From: Candidatus Latescibacterota bacterium
Lineage (GTDB): Bacteria; JAAXHH01
Direction: 5' to 3'
DNA: 64,000 nt
Assembly (NCBI GenBank): GCA_022821085.1
Contig: JAJEEG010000005.1
Coordinates: 1-64,000 of the forward strand
Under the pieces are notes generated by a model. The model had not been told where the DNA came from, ran no database searches, and saw nothing but the letters and a program-made list of their open reading frames with translations. The position numbers were made by a program, and so were the translations under genes. Position 1 is the stretch's first letter. Every line of letters begins with the position of its first letter. This document shows positions 25,600-33,807 of the stretch, piece by piece.

Positions 25600-26228
25600 G
25601 CGGGTTCACCTTCGGTCGGTTCTTCTTCGGCCTGGACGGCAACGCGGTCGCGTGGGGACGTGATCCGCCAGTAATAGCCATCCGGGTCCAGCATGCGGAA
25701 GTCCGTGGCGCCCCAGGGCTGCTCCTTCAGTGGTTCGTGTATGGCCACTCCGGCCTGTTCCATCTTCGCATGGAACTGGCCGATATCCGAGATTTCCAGG
25801 ACCAGTTCGACCCCCACGCCGCGGGCGAGCGACTCGACGGGCCGTTCCCCCGGGTCCGGATACCAGAGCAGTTCGTCGGTCTTCAGTCCGAGGACCAGTT
25901 CGTTCCGCTGGAGCAGGATGTAACCGGGATCGTTCGACAGTTCCTTGAAGCCGAAGGTCTCCGTGTAGAAGGCCGCGGACACCTGCAGGTCTTTCACGGC
26001 CAGGTTGACCTGGAGTCTCACGGACTGGCTCTGGACCTGGACCTGGTCGGCGCGGGGGCCGCGGGAAGTGAACTGGACGGAATACGTCACCCGGTCTCCG
26101 ACCTGAAGCAACGAGAACTGCCCGTCCGTAATGTTGGATCGATGGAAAAACAGGTCCTCGTTCTCCGGGGTGTCGATGAACCCGTAACCCCGGGTGTGGT
26201 TCAGCCTGGTGATGGTGCCCTGCGGCAT
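25596..26228 (-). CDS. Cold-shock domain fused to glyoxalase/VOC domain
   Basis: 210 residues in two parts. Residues 1-66 are a cold-shock domain with RNP1 RGYGFID (13-19) and RNP2 DLFFHRSN (25-32), which binds single-stranded RNA or DNA. Residues about 71-193 are a vicinal-oxygen-chelate domain ([40 protein letters not shown]). The domains are in one frame with no internal stop. VOC domains dimerise and bind metals or small ligands. An acidic tail ([10 protein letters not shown]) ends the protein. AGGACAGTC precedes ATG 26228. Confidence 0.75.
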   Translation of the reverse strand: MPQGTITRLNHTRGYGFIDTPENEDLFFHRSNITDGQFSLLQVGDRVTYSVQFTSRGPRADQVQVQSQSVRLQVNLAVKDLQVSAAFYTETFGFKELSNDPGYILLQRNELVLGLKTDELLWYPDPGERPVESLARGVGVELVLEISDIGQFHAKMEQAGVAIHEPLKEQPWGATDFRMLDPDGYYWRITSPRDRVAVQAEEEPTEGEPA

Positions 26229-26499
26229 GACTGTCCTGTTCCGGTTCCGGAGAACCGCCTTGGAAGAAGACCCGGTTTATCGCAAAGAGGAGGTGGAATC
26301 TGGCGAGACCATGCCGGCCAGACCACCCGAGGCAGGCATGGCAAAGGAGATGAGCGCTCGTGCTTCGCCTGCCTGAAACAACATGCCGGCCGACCCCGGA
26401 AACGGAGTCGCCGGCGAAGTTCCATGTTAGGTTTGCGCGACTGTTCAAGTCAAGGGTTTTCTTCTTCCCTTGTGCGGGTAAATGGCAGGTACATAGAGG

Positions 26500-26528
26500 T
26501 TGACAACCGGCGGGGGTTCGCCTAGACT
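26500..26528 (+). promoter_or_regulatory. Sigma-70 promoter of the lipoprotein/aminotransferase unit
   Basis: TTGACA (26500-26505), 17-base spacer, TAGACT (26523-26528). Start predicted near 26535, giving a leader that contains the 34-codon ORF and the 13-bp repeat. Confidence 0.65.
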
Positions 26529-26557
26529 ATCCGGAGTGTCCGGACGAAGAAAAACCG

Positions 26558-26662
26558 ATGAAAAACACCCTTCAGCGCTGGGCCTTCCCGCTGGCCGGGA
26601 CCCATGACCGGGACCCTTTGCCGGGACCCTTTGCCGGGACCCATGACCGGGACCCTTTATAA
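26558..26662 (+). CDS. 34-codon leader ORF crossing the 13-bp repeat
   Basis: ATG 26558 to TAA 26660-26662, one base before the lipoprotein ATG. It starts MKNTLQRWAFPLAG like a signal peptide and then reads through the 13-bp repeat. With five units it is out of frame with the lipoprotein; a change of -13 or +26 bases would fuse it in frame. Hence it may be the true start of a switched or mutated gene, or a leader peptide. Confidence 0.35.
   Translation: MKNTLQRWAFPLAGTHDRDPLPGPFAGTHDRDPL
26597..26661. repeat. 13-bp tandem repeat, five copies
   Basis: Units begin at 26597, 26610, 26623, 26636 and 26649; consensus GGGACCCTTTGCC with GGGACCCATGACC variants. Unit length is not a multiple of three, so copy number alters reading frame into the lipoprotein gene. 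Confidence 0.9.
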
Positions 26663-26663
26663 C

Positions 26664-27197
26664 ATGCGCCTTATACATTTCAGATCGATAATGCTGGGTG
26701 CGCTGATCTGGTGCGGATGCGATCAGAACCTGCGTCCCTTGCCGGAAGACGGCGGACAGGCGTCCGGCAGGTCCTTCGTGGAGGCGCAGCAGCCGATCGA
26801 CGGCAGCCGGGTGGCGGGCCGAAGCTTCGAGGAAGGACAGCCCACCGCGGTCCCGTCAGACGGTGCGAGCGTATCGGGCACCATCGACATCACGCCGGAA
26901 CTCTTCGCGCGGCTCAGGGGCTCGGAGACCATGTACGTCATGGCGAGACGGGGCGAGGCCGGTCCGCCCATGGCGGTCAAGCGTTTCAGGAGCCTGCGGT
27001 TCCCCATGCCGTACACGCTGACCGGTGCGGACCAGGCCGTGCAGGGCCCGTCATTCACCGGGGAAGTCACCATCGTCGCGCGCATCGACCTGGACGGGAA
27101 CGCCGGCGTCCCGCAGGCCGGCGACATGGAGGGGGTCAACCCGCGGGTGGTCGTTGGAGACTCCGGGGCGGACGTCGTCATCGACCGGCTGTATTAG
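26664..27197 (+). CDS. Lipoprotein with CcmI/CycH C-terminal-type domain
   Basis: 177 residues from ATG 26664. Residues 1-18 form a short hydrophobic signal ending WCGC, with Cys19 the likely lipidated residue (lipobox non-canonical). Residues about 71-177 read as SGTIDITPELFARLRGSE, TMYVMARRGEAGPPMAVKRF and VTIVARIDLDGNA, matching the immunoglobulin-like C-terminal domain of the cytochrome c maturation protein CcmI/CycH, which binds apocytochrome. No TPR part or other Ccm gene is present. It precedes the class III aminotransferase by 11 bases. Confidence 0.6.
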   Translation: MRLIHFRSIMLGALIWCGCDQNLRPLPEDGGQASGRSFVEAQQPIDGSRVAGRSFEEGQPTAVPSDGASVSGTIDITPELFARLRGSETMYVMARRGEAGPPMAVKRFRSLRFPMPYTLTGADQAVQGPSFTGEVTIVARIDLDGNAGVPQAGDMEGVNPRVVVGDSGADVVIDRLY

Positions 27198-27208
27198 TCG
27201 CCAACCAC

Positions 27209-28570
27209 ATGATGAATACCGAACTACTCACCGCGCCTGAATCCCTCCGGCGGCTCGTCCTCGACCTGCGCCAGATGGAGACCTTCATCGAGGACCCGCT
27301 CGTCATCCGGAAGGCGGACGGGGTCTGGTACGAGGACGTGAACGGGCGGCGGATCCTGGACGGCCTGTCGGGCATCTTCACCGTGAACGCCGGCCACGGC
27401 AACCGGAGGATCATCGAGGCGATCAAGGCGCAGCTGGACACCCTGGCCTTCGCGCCTCCGCTCCACGCCACCAGCCCGCCGGCCATCGAGCTGGTCCAGC
27501 GGCTGGCGGAAGTCACGCCTGAAGATCTGAACACCATCAAGCTTCTGTCCGGCGGATCGGAAGCCACCGAGGCGGCCATGAAGCTGGCGCGGCAATACCA
27601 CCGGCAGACCGGCAACCCGGGCAAGTTCAAGGTGATCTCGAGGTTCCACGGGTACCACGGCGCGACCATGGGGGCCCTGTCGGCCACGGGCACGCGCCGG
27701 CGCAAGACCATGTTCGAACCCACGCTGCACGGTTTCCTGCACGTCCACCCGCCGACCTGCTACCGGTGTCCCTATGAAAAGACCTTCCCGGACTGCGAGG
27801 TCTTCTGCGCCCGGACGGTGGAGGACCTCATCGAGCTGGAAGGCGCCGAGACCATCGCCGCGCTCATCCTGGAACCCGTGGGGAACACCGGTGGGATCAT
27901 CATGCCGCCGCAGGGGTATCTCCCCGAGTTGCGGGATATCTGCGACCGCCACGGAATCCTCCTGATCTACGACGAGATCATCACCGGCTTCGGCCGCACC
28001 GGCAACATGTTCGCGGCCCAGACTTTCGAGGCCACGCCCGACATCCTCTGCATGGGCAAGGGCATGTCCAGCGGATACGTGCCCCTGGCGGGGATCGCCT
28101 TCCGGGATGCCATCGCCTCCGCCTTTCTCGGTCGCGAGGAGGACGAGGTCGAGTTTTCCCACGGCCACACCTTCGGCGGCAACCCGCTGGCCGCGGCGGC
28201 CGGCCTTGCGAACCTGGCGGAGATCCGGGAAAGGGACCTGTGCGCCCGGGCACGCGAGACAGGCGCCTATGTCCGGCAGCGGCTGGAGGAACTGCGGGAA
28301 TACGGCATCGTGGGCGATATCCGGGGCTGCGGCCTGCTGGCCGGCGTTGAATTCGTGGAAGATCCCGACACCCGCACGCCCTTCGATCCATCGGTCAAGT
28401 TCGGCGTGCAGGCGGGCCGGGCCGCGCTCGGGAAAGGGCTGCTGACGCGCTTCGACCCCAACTGGATCGCCCTGGCGCCGCCGCTCGTCATCACCCGGGA
28501 AGCGACGGACCTCATGATGGACATACTGTCGGACAGCATCCGGGAAACGGTAAAGAGGATAAGGGCTTGA
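27209..28570 (+). CDS. Class III pyridoxal-phosphate aminotransferase
   Basis: 453 residues from ATG 27209 (the second ATG at 27212 is equally usable). YDEIITGFGRTG (254-265) binds the cofactor, and Lys284 (CMGKGMSSGYVPL) forms the Schiff base. Substrate is probably an omega-amine or amino acid with pyruvate or 2-oxoglutarate acceptor. Cys184/187/196/200 (CYRCPYE, CEVFC) form a small cysteine cluster usual in this subgroup. Upstream codons 26711-27208 belong to the lipoprotein frame and are not part of it. Confidence 0.8.
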   Translation: MMNTELLTAPESLRRLVLDLRQMETFIEDPLVIRKADGVWYEDVNGRRILDGLSGIFTVNAGHGNRRIIEAIKAQLDTLAFAPPLHATSPPAIELVQRLAEVTPEDLNTIKLLSGGSEATEAAMKLARQYHRQTGNPGKFKVISRFHGYHGATMGALSATGTRRRKTMFEPTLHGFLHVHPPTCYRCPYEKTFPDCEVFCARTVEDLIELEGAETIAALILEPVGNTGGIIMPPQGYLPELRDICDRHGILLIYDEIITGFGRTGNMFAAQTFEATPDILCMGKGMSSGYVPLAGIAFRDAIASAFLGREEDEVEFSHGHTFGGNPLAAAAGLANLAEIRERDLCARARETGAYVRQRLEELREYGIVGDIRGCGLLAGVEFVEDPDTRTPFDPSVKFGVQAGRAALGKGLLTRFDPNWIALAPPLVITREATDLMMDILSDSIRETVKRIRA

Positions 28571-28601
28571 TTCCGCCGAAGCCTTGTAGGTCGAACCGCG
28601 A

Positions 28602-28637
28602 GGCGAACTGTCTGGCGAACTGTCTGGCGAACTGTCA
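28602..28637. repeat. 12-bp tandem repeat, three copies
   Basis: Units 28602-28613, 28614-28625, 28626-28637 of GGCGAACTGTCT (last base A in unit 3). Lies between the class III aminotransferase stop and the next start. Confidence 0.9.
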
Positions 28638-28672
28638 ATAGATCACGTGGCAAAAAAGGAGTCGAAGACGTC

Positions 28673-29893
28673 ATGAAACCTGATACCAACCTGTCGCGCC
28701 GAGGATTCATCGGGGGAACGCTGCTGGGGGGCCTGGGCGCCCTGGCGGTCGATCCAATGGTGATGGCGCAGGCCCTGGTGACGGGCAAGAAACCGGAAGA
28801 CATCCAGGGTCACGGCATCCCGCCCGGCTACGTGAACCTGTCCTCCAACGAGAACCCTCTGGGACCGTCTCCGCGGGCGGTCGAGGCGGTCGCCGCGCGC
28901 ATTTTCGACGTGAACCGTTATCACTGGAGTTTCATGCCGGACCCGGCGGAAGTCCTGATCAACGCCCTCGAACGCAAACACGGCCTGCCGGTCACCGAGA
29001 CGACGTGGGACAACTGGGAAGAGGTGACGAAAAACCGCCGGTTGGCCCTCAGCGCGGGTTCCAGCATGATCCTTCACGCCGTGGGCCTGGCGACGGTCCG
29101 GGACGAGGCGGAACTGGTCCAGGCCCAGCCCGCCTACTTCGACACCGCGGAAGTCTGGAGACGGTTCAAAGAAGAAGAAGGCGCCGACGTCAAGATCAAT
29201 TACGTCCGCCTGACCCGGGACCTGCGGCACAACCTGAACGCCATGTACGAGAGGATCAACGACAACACGACGGTCGTGGTCGTGACGAATCCCAGCAATC
29301 CCACCAGCACGTTGTTGGATCATGACGCGCTGGCGGATTTCGTCCGGTCCGTGCCGTCTCACGTTACGGTCTTCATCGACGAAGCGTATATCGACTACAC
29401 GAACGATCCCGGCTACCGCGACGCGATGTACCTGACGCTCGAACACGACAACGTGATCGTATCCCGGACCTTCTCCAAGATCTACGGCCTGGCGGGCATG
29501 CGCGTCGGGTACGCCGCGCTCTCGCCCCGGTTGGGACGGAAGCTGTCGCTTTACAACCTGGGCGGGCCGCCGAGTAACCTGGGTCTATACGCCGCCATCG
29601 CCGCGCTCGACGACCACGCGCACTACGCGCGCAGCCAGAGGTCGGTGGCAGAAGGCAAGGCCTACCTGGGAGAGGCCTTCGATCGGTTGGGCATCCCGTA
29701 TACGCCCAGTGATGCCTGCTTCGTCCTGTTCAGGCTGGGGGACAAGGCCGAATCCGTGTTCGGCGCGCTCCAGGAGCGCAACGTCTGGATAGGCGACGCC
29801 ATGTGGTGGGGGCTGAAGGGGCATTTGCGCGTAACCGTCGGCACCCCGGACGAGAACGAGGCCTTCATCAACACGCTGGAAGCGGTGTTGTAG
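28673..29893 (+). CDS. Twin-arginine-exported PLP aminotransferase (HisC-like)
   Basis: 406 residues. The N-terminus has the Tat motif SRRGFIGG (8-15) followed by a short hydrophobic stretch and Ala, so it is predicted to be exported folded to the periplasm. The rest is a fold-type-I enzyme of HisC type: LSSNENPLGPSP (56-67), TNPSNPT (205-211) and Lys269 (SRTFSKIYGLAGMRVGY). AAGGAG lies 11 bases before ATG 28673. A periplasmic HisC-like enzyme is unusual; a role in periplasmic amino-compound chemistry is inference. Confidence 0.75.
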   Translation: MKPDTNLSRRGFIGGTLLGGLGALAVDPMVMAQALVTGKKPEDIQGHGIPPGYVNLSSNENPLGPSPRAVEAVAARIFDVNRYHWSFMPDPAEVLINALERKHGLPVTETTWDNWEEVTKNRRLALSAGSSMILHAVGLATVRDEAELVQAQPAYFDTAEVWRRFKEEEGADVKINYVRLTRDLRHNLNAMYERINDNTTVVVVTNPSNPTSTLLDHDALADFVRSVPSHVTVFIDEAYIDYTNDPGYRDAMYLTLEHDNVIVSRTFSKIYGLAGMRVGYAALSPRLGRKLSLYNLGGPPSNLGLYAAIAALDDHAHYARSQRSVAEGKAYLGEAFDRLGIPYTPSDACFVLFRLGDKAESVFGALQERNVWIGDAMWWGLKGHLRVTVGTPDENEAFINTLEAVL

Positions 29894-29935
29894 CCGGACC
29901 AGGCAGATTGTGCGGCGGTGCGAGACTCGGGTCCC

Positions 29936-30955
29936 ATGGACAATCCGGTGCTGAAATTCGCGGACGTCCCGTTAGACCGGGCGGAGGAACGGCGCGGCGA
30001 TCCGGAGTGGCTCGCCGGGCGGCTGGACCGGGACGATACCCGCTTCATACCCGTCTGGCGCGACCTGAGCCTGATCGATGACGGGCATGGGGCGTCCCTT
30101 CCGTCCGCCGTCATCTGCGGGGGCCCGTCCGGCCCGGGAAGTCCGGTCGGTGGGTCCGGCGCGTCCGGCGCGACCGATCCGTCCGGCGCGGATGTGCTGG
30201 CAGCCAGTTGCGAAACCGTTTTCCTGGGCATGGAAGGAGACCGCGCCGTTTTCGCGGTGGACCTCTCGGGTTACGATGAAGGGGAGGCCGTCGCGGCGGC
30301 CGGGGGCCGCGGGAAGTTCCAGGACCTCTGGCGCGCCGGTCCGTCGATCGACGCGCACGGGGCCGCGATGATGGCCTATGCGCGGGGGATGCTGTACTGG
30401 CACCGCGAGAACCGGTATTGCGGCCGGTGCGGCCATGCGACCGAAAGCCGGGAAGGGGGCCGCCGGCGCCGGTGCACGTACGCGGATTGCGGCAGGAACG
30501 CCTTTCCCCGCATCGACCCCGCGGTGATCACGCTGGTGGAATACCACCCGGAAGACGGCCGCCCGCCCATGTGTCTTCTGGGCAACCACCACAGGCCGCC
30601 GCCGAACGTGTTTTCCACCCTTTCCGGCTTCACGGAACCGGGAGAAAGCCTGGAGGAAACCGTGGCCCGGGAGGTGTTCGAAGAGGTCGGCGTCCACGTG
30701 AGCGCGGCGTACTACCAGGCGTCCCAGCCCTGGCCCTTCCCCTCGTCGCTGATGCTGGGTTTCCGCGCGCGGGCCGTGTCCACCGAGATCGAGGTGAACG
30801 CGGAGGAACTCGTGGAGGCCCGGTGGTTCACCGCCGAGGAGGTCCGGGGTTTCGGCGAGTGGGGCGATGAGTCGGTCGCATTCGCCCTGCCGCGCCGTGA
30901 CTCCATCGCCCGGTTCCTGGTCGATTCCTGGGTATCCGAGGTATCCGACCTTTAG
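29936..30955 (+). CDS. nudC: NAD+/NADH pyrophosphatase (NudC-type Nudix)
   Basis: 339 residues from ATG 29936 (a GTG at 29918 is also possible). A Cys4 zinc ribbon (162, 165, 180, 185) precedes the Nudix box GFTEPGESLEETVAREVFEEVGV in two short parts at 231-253, followed by SQPWPFPSS, which is diagnostic of NudC. It cleaves NADH to NMNH and AMP, and in some bacteria removes NAD caps from RNA. Residues 62-85 are a Gly/Ser/Pro low-complexity insertion coded by a GTCCGGCGC-type repeat. Confidence 0.85.
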   Translation: MDNPVLKFADVPLDRAEERRGDPEWLAGRLDRDDTRFIPVWRDLSLIDDGHGASLPSAVICGGPSGPGSPVGGSGASGATDPSGADVLAASCETVFLGMEGDRAVFAVDLSGYDEGEAVAAAGGRGKFQDLWRAGPSIDAHGAAMMAYARGMLYWHRENRYCGRCGHATESREGGRRRRCTYADCGRNAFPRIDPAVITLVEYHPEDGRPPMCLLGNHHRPPPNVFSTLSGFTEPGESLEETVAREVFEEVGVHVSAAYYQASQPWPFPSSLMLGFRARAVSTEIEVNAEELVEARWFTAEEVRGFGEWGDESVAFALPRRDSIARFLVDSWVSEVSDL

Positions 30956-31044
30956 CGTAGCGCCGCATTAAACAAGTGGAGAGACGCCCGGACCGGGAGA
31001 GGCACAAGAGACCACCAGGCGCAATCGTTCCACAGACTGGAGAC

Positions 31045-32577
31045 ATGATGGAAGACTACTCCTCCCTGGTTCCCTATTACACTTTTCCCGTAGATTCGCT
31101 CGAAGTGCAGGAGGCCGCGCTGGCGGACAATCCGCTCTTGCAGCGCCTGAACGCGTCGCGCAAAGGCTACGAAGGCGATCCGCACCGGCCCGCGTATCAC
31201 TACGTGAACCCGGAGGCCATGCTCAACGACCCCAACGGGATCTGCTTCTGGCAGGGACGCTGGCACCTGTTCTACCAGGCCTATCCGCCCGAGGACACGC
31301 GGCAGCACTGGGGGCACGCCATATCGGACGACCTCGTCCGCTGGCGCGACCTGCCCTACTGCATCTATCCCAACCCGGAGCGCTGCTGTTACTCGGGCGC
31401 CACGCTGGTGGAGGAAGACCGGGTGATCGCCATGTACCACGGTACGATTGCGGGCAACATGGTCGCCGTATCCAGCGATCCCCTGCTGCTCAACTGGGAG
31501 AAGGTCACCGGGGCGCCCGTCATCCCCATGCCGCCGAAGGACGGGCCGCCCGTGCCTTACAACGTGTTCGACCCGTGCATCTGGAAGAAAGACGGGGTCT
31601 ACTATTCGCTCTCCGCGGGCACCAAGCCGACAGGGCCGGCCGGCAAGAAGAGGCGCGCCAACTACCTGTTCCGCTCCGAGGACCTGGCCCACTGGACCTA
31701 CCTCCATCCCTTCGTCGAGGACGACGACTACACCCTGGTGGGGGACGACGGCGCCTGCCCGTACTTCTGGCCCATCGGCGACCGCCACATCCTGCTCTTC
31801 TTCAGCCACATGAGCGGTCCCCAGTACCTGATCGGCGACTATGACACGCAGCGGGACAAGTTCGTCGTCACTTACGGCGCCAAGTTCAATTTCGGCGCGT
31901 ACAAGCCGTCCGGGCTCCACGCGCCTTCGGCCACGCCGGACGGCAAGGGCGGGCTCGTCGCGATCTTCAACATGAACCACGGCAAGCCGACGGAAGGGTG
32001 GAACCAGATCATGTCCCTGCCCCGGCGCCTGACCGTCGACGGCGACGACCTGTACCAGGAACCGGTCGAGGCCCTCGAATCGCTGCGGGAAGCCCCGGTC
32101 CGGTTCGACGGCTTTAACCTGCCGGCCAACCAGGAGGTCGTCCTGCCCGCGCCGGAGGGCGGCAACACCATGGAGTTCGAGGTGGAGATCGACCCGGGTT
32201 CGTCGCCCATGGTGGAGATGAACGTGCTGCGCTCGCCGGACCGGGAGGAATTCACGCGCATCGCCTTCTACCGGGGCCGCGGGTTCCATGGCGAGAGCCT
32301 GCTTTCCGTCGACACCTCCTACGCGTCCACCGCGCCCGACGTCATGTCCCGCGCGCCCGAGACCGCGCCGCTGGCGCTGGAGGAGGACGAAACGCTGAAA
32401 CTGCGGGTATTCGTGGACCGGAGCGTCGTGGAGGTCTTCGCCAACGGCCGCCAGTGCGTCGCGCTGAGGGTCTATCCCGACCGCCCGGACAGCACGGGCG
32501 TGTCCTTCCGCTCCCAGGGCGTCGACAGCCGGGTCCGGTCGCTCCGGGCGTACAAGATGAAATCGATATGGACCTGA
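31045..32577 (+). CDS. GH32-like beta-fructosidase-family protein with altered catalytic motifs
   Basis: 510 residues from ATG 31045 (ATG 31048 also possible). N-terminal five-bladed propeller and C-terminal beta-sandwich (LRVFVDRSVVEVFANGRQ). Nucleophile motif MLNDPNG is intact (Asp62). The RDP motif reads FDP (after YNVFDPCIW) and the general acid/base motif EC reads AC (Ala237-Cys238, in DDGACPYFW), so the usual acid/base Glu is missing. It may be a divergent hydrolase using another acid, or a sugar-binding relative. The lack of a signal peptide suggests it acts in the cytoplasm. Confidence 0.75.
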   Translation: MMEDYSSLVPYYTFPVDSLEVQEAALADNPLLQRLNASRKGYEGDPHRPAYHYVNPEAMLNDPNGICFWQGRWHLFYQAYPPEDTRQHWGHAISDDLVRWRDLPYCIYPNPERCCYSGATLVEEDRVIAMYHGTIAGNMVAVSSDPLLLNWEKVTGAPVIPMPPKDGPPVPYNVFDPCIWKKDGVYYSLSAGTKPTGPAGKKRRANYLFRSEDLAHWTYLHPFVEDDDYTLVGDDGACPYFWPIGDRHILLFFSHMSGPQYLIGDYDTQRDKFVVTYGAKFNFGAYKPSGLHAPSATPDGKGGLVAIFNMNHGKPTEGWNQIMSLPRRLTVDGDDLYQEPVEALESLREAPVRFDGFNLPANQEVVLPAPEGGNTMEFEVEIDPGSSPMVEMNVLRSPDREEFTRIAFYRGRGFHGESLLSVDTSYASTAPDVMSRAPETAPLALEEDETLKLRVFVDRSVVEVFANGRQCVALRVYPDRPDSTGVSFRSQGVDSRVRSLRAYKMKSIWT

Positions 32578-32671
32578 ACCACTCGTAGCATTGAAGGACG
32601 GCCCGGCATCAACGTGAGAAGCAGTATCTAAGGGCCGCCCGGCATCAGGCCGGCAGGCATGGGAGGGAAGC

Positions 32672-33724
32672 ATGGCCACCGTGGATGGCATCGAGCTGCG
32701 GCAACTCGTCTGCAACAACGCCTTCGAACCCCGTTGGGAATCCTATACATTGGACGATCTCGGGCCCGGCGAAGTCCGCGTCCGCAGCGAACTCACCGCG
32801 GCGAAACACGGGACGGAGAAAGGCGAGATCACGGGAGAATCCATCTACTGCAGCGTGCCCATGGACCCGGACGGCCGGGTCTTCGACCGGTCGCGTACCC
32901 ATCCTTACGACCCGGCGGCCTGGAAGCCCGTGGGCAATACGACCGTGGGTACGGTCATGGCCGCCGGCACAGAAGTCGAAGACCTGAAGGAGGGCGACCG
33001 GGTATACGGCTACGGTGGATTCAGGACGGTCCACCAGGGCCGTCATTTCAAGCCGCTGCTTCCCGGATTCACCGAGGAGGCCGCCTGCTGCATGGATCCC
33101 GCCGACTTCGCCCTGGCGGCCGTGCGGGACGGACAGGTGCGGATCGGCGAACGGGTCATCGTCTTCGGCATGGGCGCCATCGGGCTTTTCACCGTCCAGC
33201 TGGCCCGCCTGTCCGGCGCGGTCGACGTGGTGGCGGTCGACCCGATCTCCCGCCGGCGCGAACTGGCCCTGCGGCACGGCGCGACCATGGCGGTCGATCC
33301 GAAGGAGGCCGGCGATTTCGGCATGGCGTCCCGCGAATGGCTCGAACACGGCGCGGACGTCGCCATAGAGGCCAGCGGGAGCTACCACGCCCTCAACCAG
33401 GCGATCCGGGCCACCCGGTACGCGGGGCGGGTGGTGCCCCTGGCCTTCTACCTGGGGGACGCGAAGGGACTCTACCTGGGCGAGGAGTTCCACTTCAACC
33501 AGATCGACATCGTCTCGGCACGGGCCTGCAGCCGCCCGCAGCGGAACCTGTTCTGGGAAGAGGACCGGATCTTCGAAACCCTGGTCCGCCTCTTCCGGGA
33601 GGGTACGCTCCATCCGCACGGCCTGCCCGATCCGGTCGTGACACCCGAGGAATTGCCGGAAGCATACGGCAAGATGCGGCACGCGCCGGACGAAGTGATC
33701 AAGGTGGCCGTACGGTGGACGTAG
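32672..33724 (+). CDS. MDR zinc-type alcohol/polyol dehydrogenase
   Basis: 350 residues. Rossmann motif VIVFGMGAIGLF and the MDR layout are clear: KHGTEKGEI near the N-terminus, EGDRVYGYGGF, and VVAVDPISRRRELALRHGA. Catalytic-zinc residues are not all the canonical Cys/His/Cys, so metal use is uncertain. It oxidises an alcohol group with NAD(P). The last codons (KVAVRWT) and stop (33722-33724) lie in the 11-bp repeat. Confidence 0.75.
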   Translation: MATVDGIELRQLVCNNAFEPRWESYTLDDLGPGEVRVRSELTAAKHGTEKGEITGESIYCSVPMDPDGRVFDRSRTHPYDPAAWKPVGNTTVGTVMAAGTEVEDLKEGDRVYGYGGFRTVHQGRHFKPLLPGFTEEAACCMDPADFALAAVRDGQVRIGERVIVFGMGAIGLFTVQLARLSGAVDVVAVDPISRRRELALRHGATMAVDPKEAGDFGMASREWLEHGADVAIEASGSYHALNQAIRATRYAGRVVPLAFYLGDAKGLYLGEEFHFNQIDIVSARACSRPQRNLFWEEDRIFETLVRLFREGTLHPHGLPDPVVTPEELPEAYGKMRHAPDEVIKVAVRWT

Positions 33725-33780
33725 GGTGTCTGTAGAGTGGCCGTAAGGTGGCCGTTAAGTGGCCGTTAAGTGGCCGTCTG
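33704..33780. repeat. 11-bp tandem repeat, seven copies, across a stop codon
   Basis: Units begin at 33704, 33715, 33726, 33737, 33748, 33759 and 33770; best copies read GTGGCCGTTAA. Unit 1 codes the end of the dehydrogenase, unit 2 contains its stop (33722-33724), and units 3 to 7 fill the spacer. The spacer so created runs up to 27 bases before the ankyrin gene ATG. Confidence 0.95.
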
Positions 33781-33807
33781 GCATTGGGTAAACGGGGGAC
33801 AAGATCC

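Larger units (their letters stand above)
26229..26663. other. 435-base divergent intergenic region
   Basis: Between the fusion gene and the lipoprotein gene. Holds a plus-strand promoter (26500-26528), a 34-codon ORF (26558-26662) and the 13-bp repeat (26597-26661). Confidence 0.6.

Noticed and set aside
26711-27208. N-terminal extension of the class III aminotransferase
   Set aside because: The same bases encode the lipoprotein in another frame with recognisable CcmI-like motifs; the aminotransferase starts at 27209.
30952-32718. 588-codon minus-strand ORF
   Set aside because: Antisense to the GH32-like gene.
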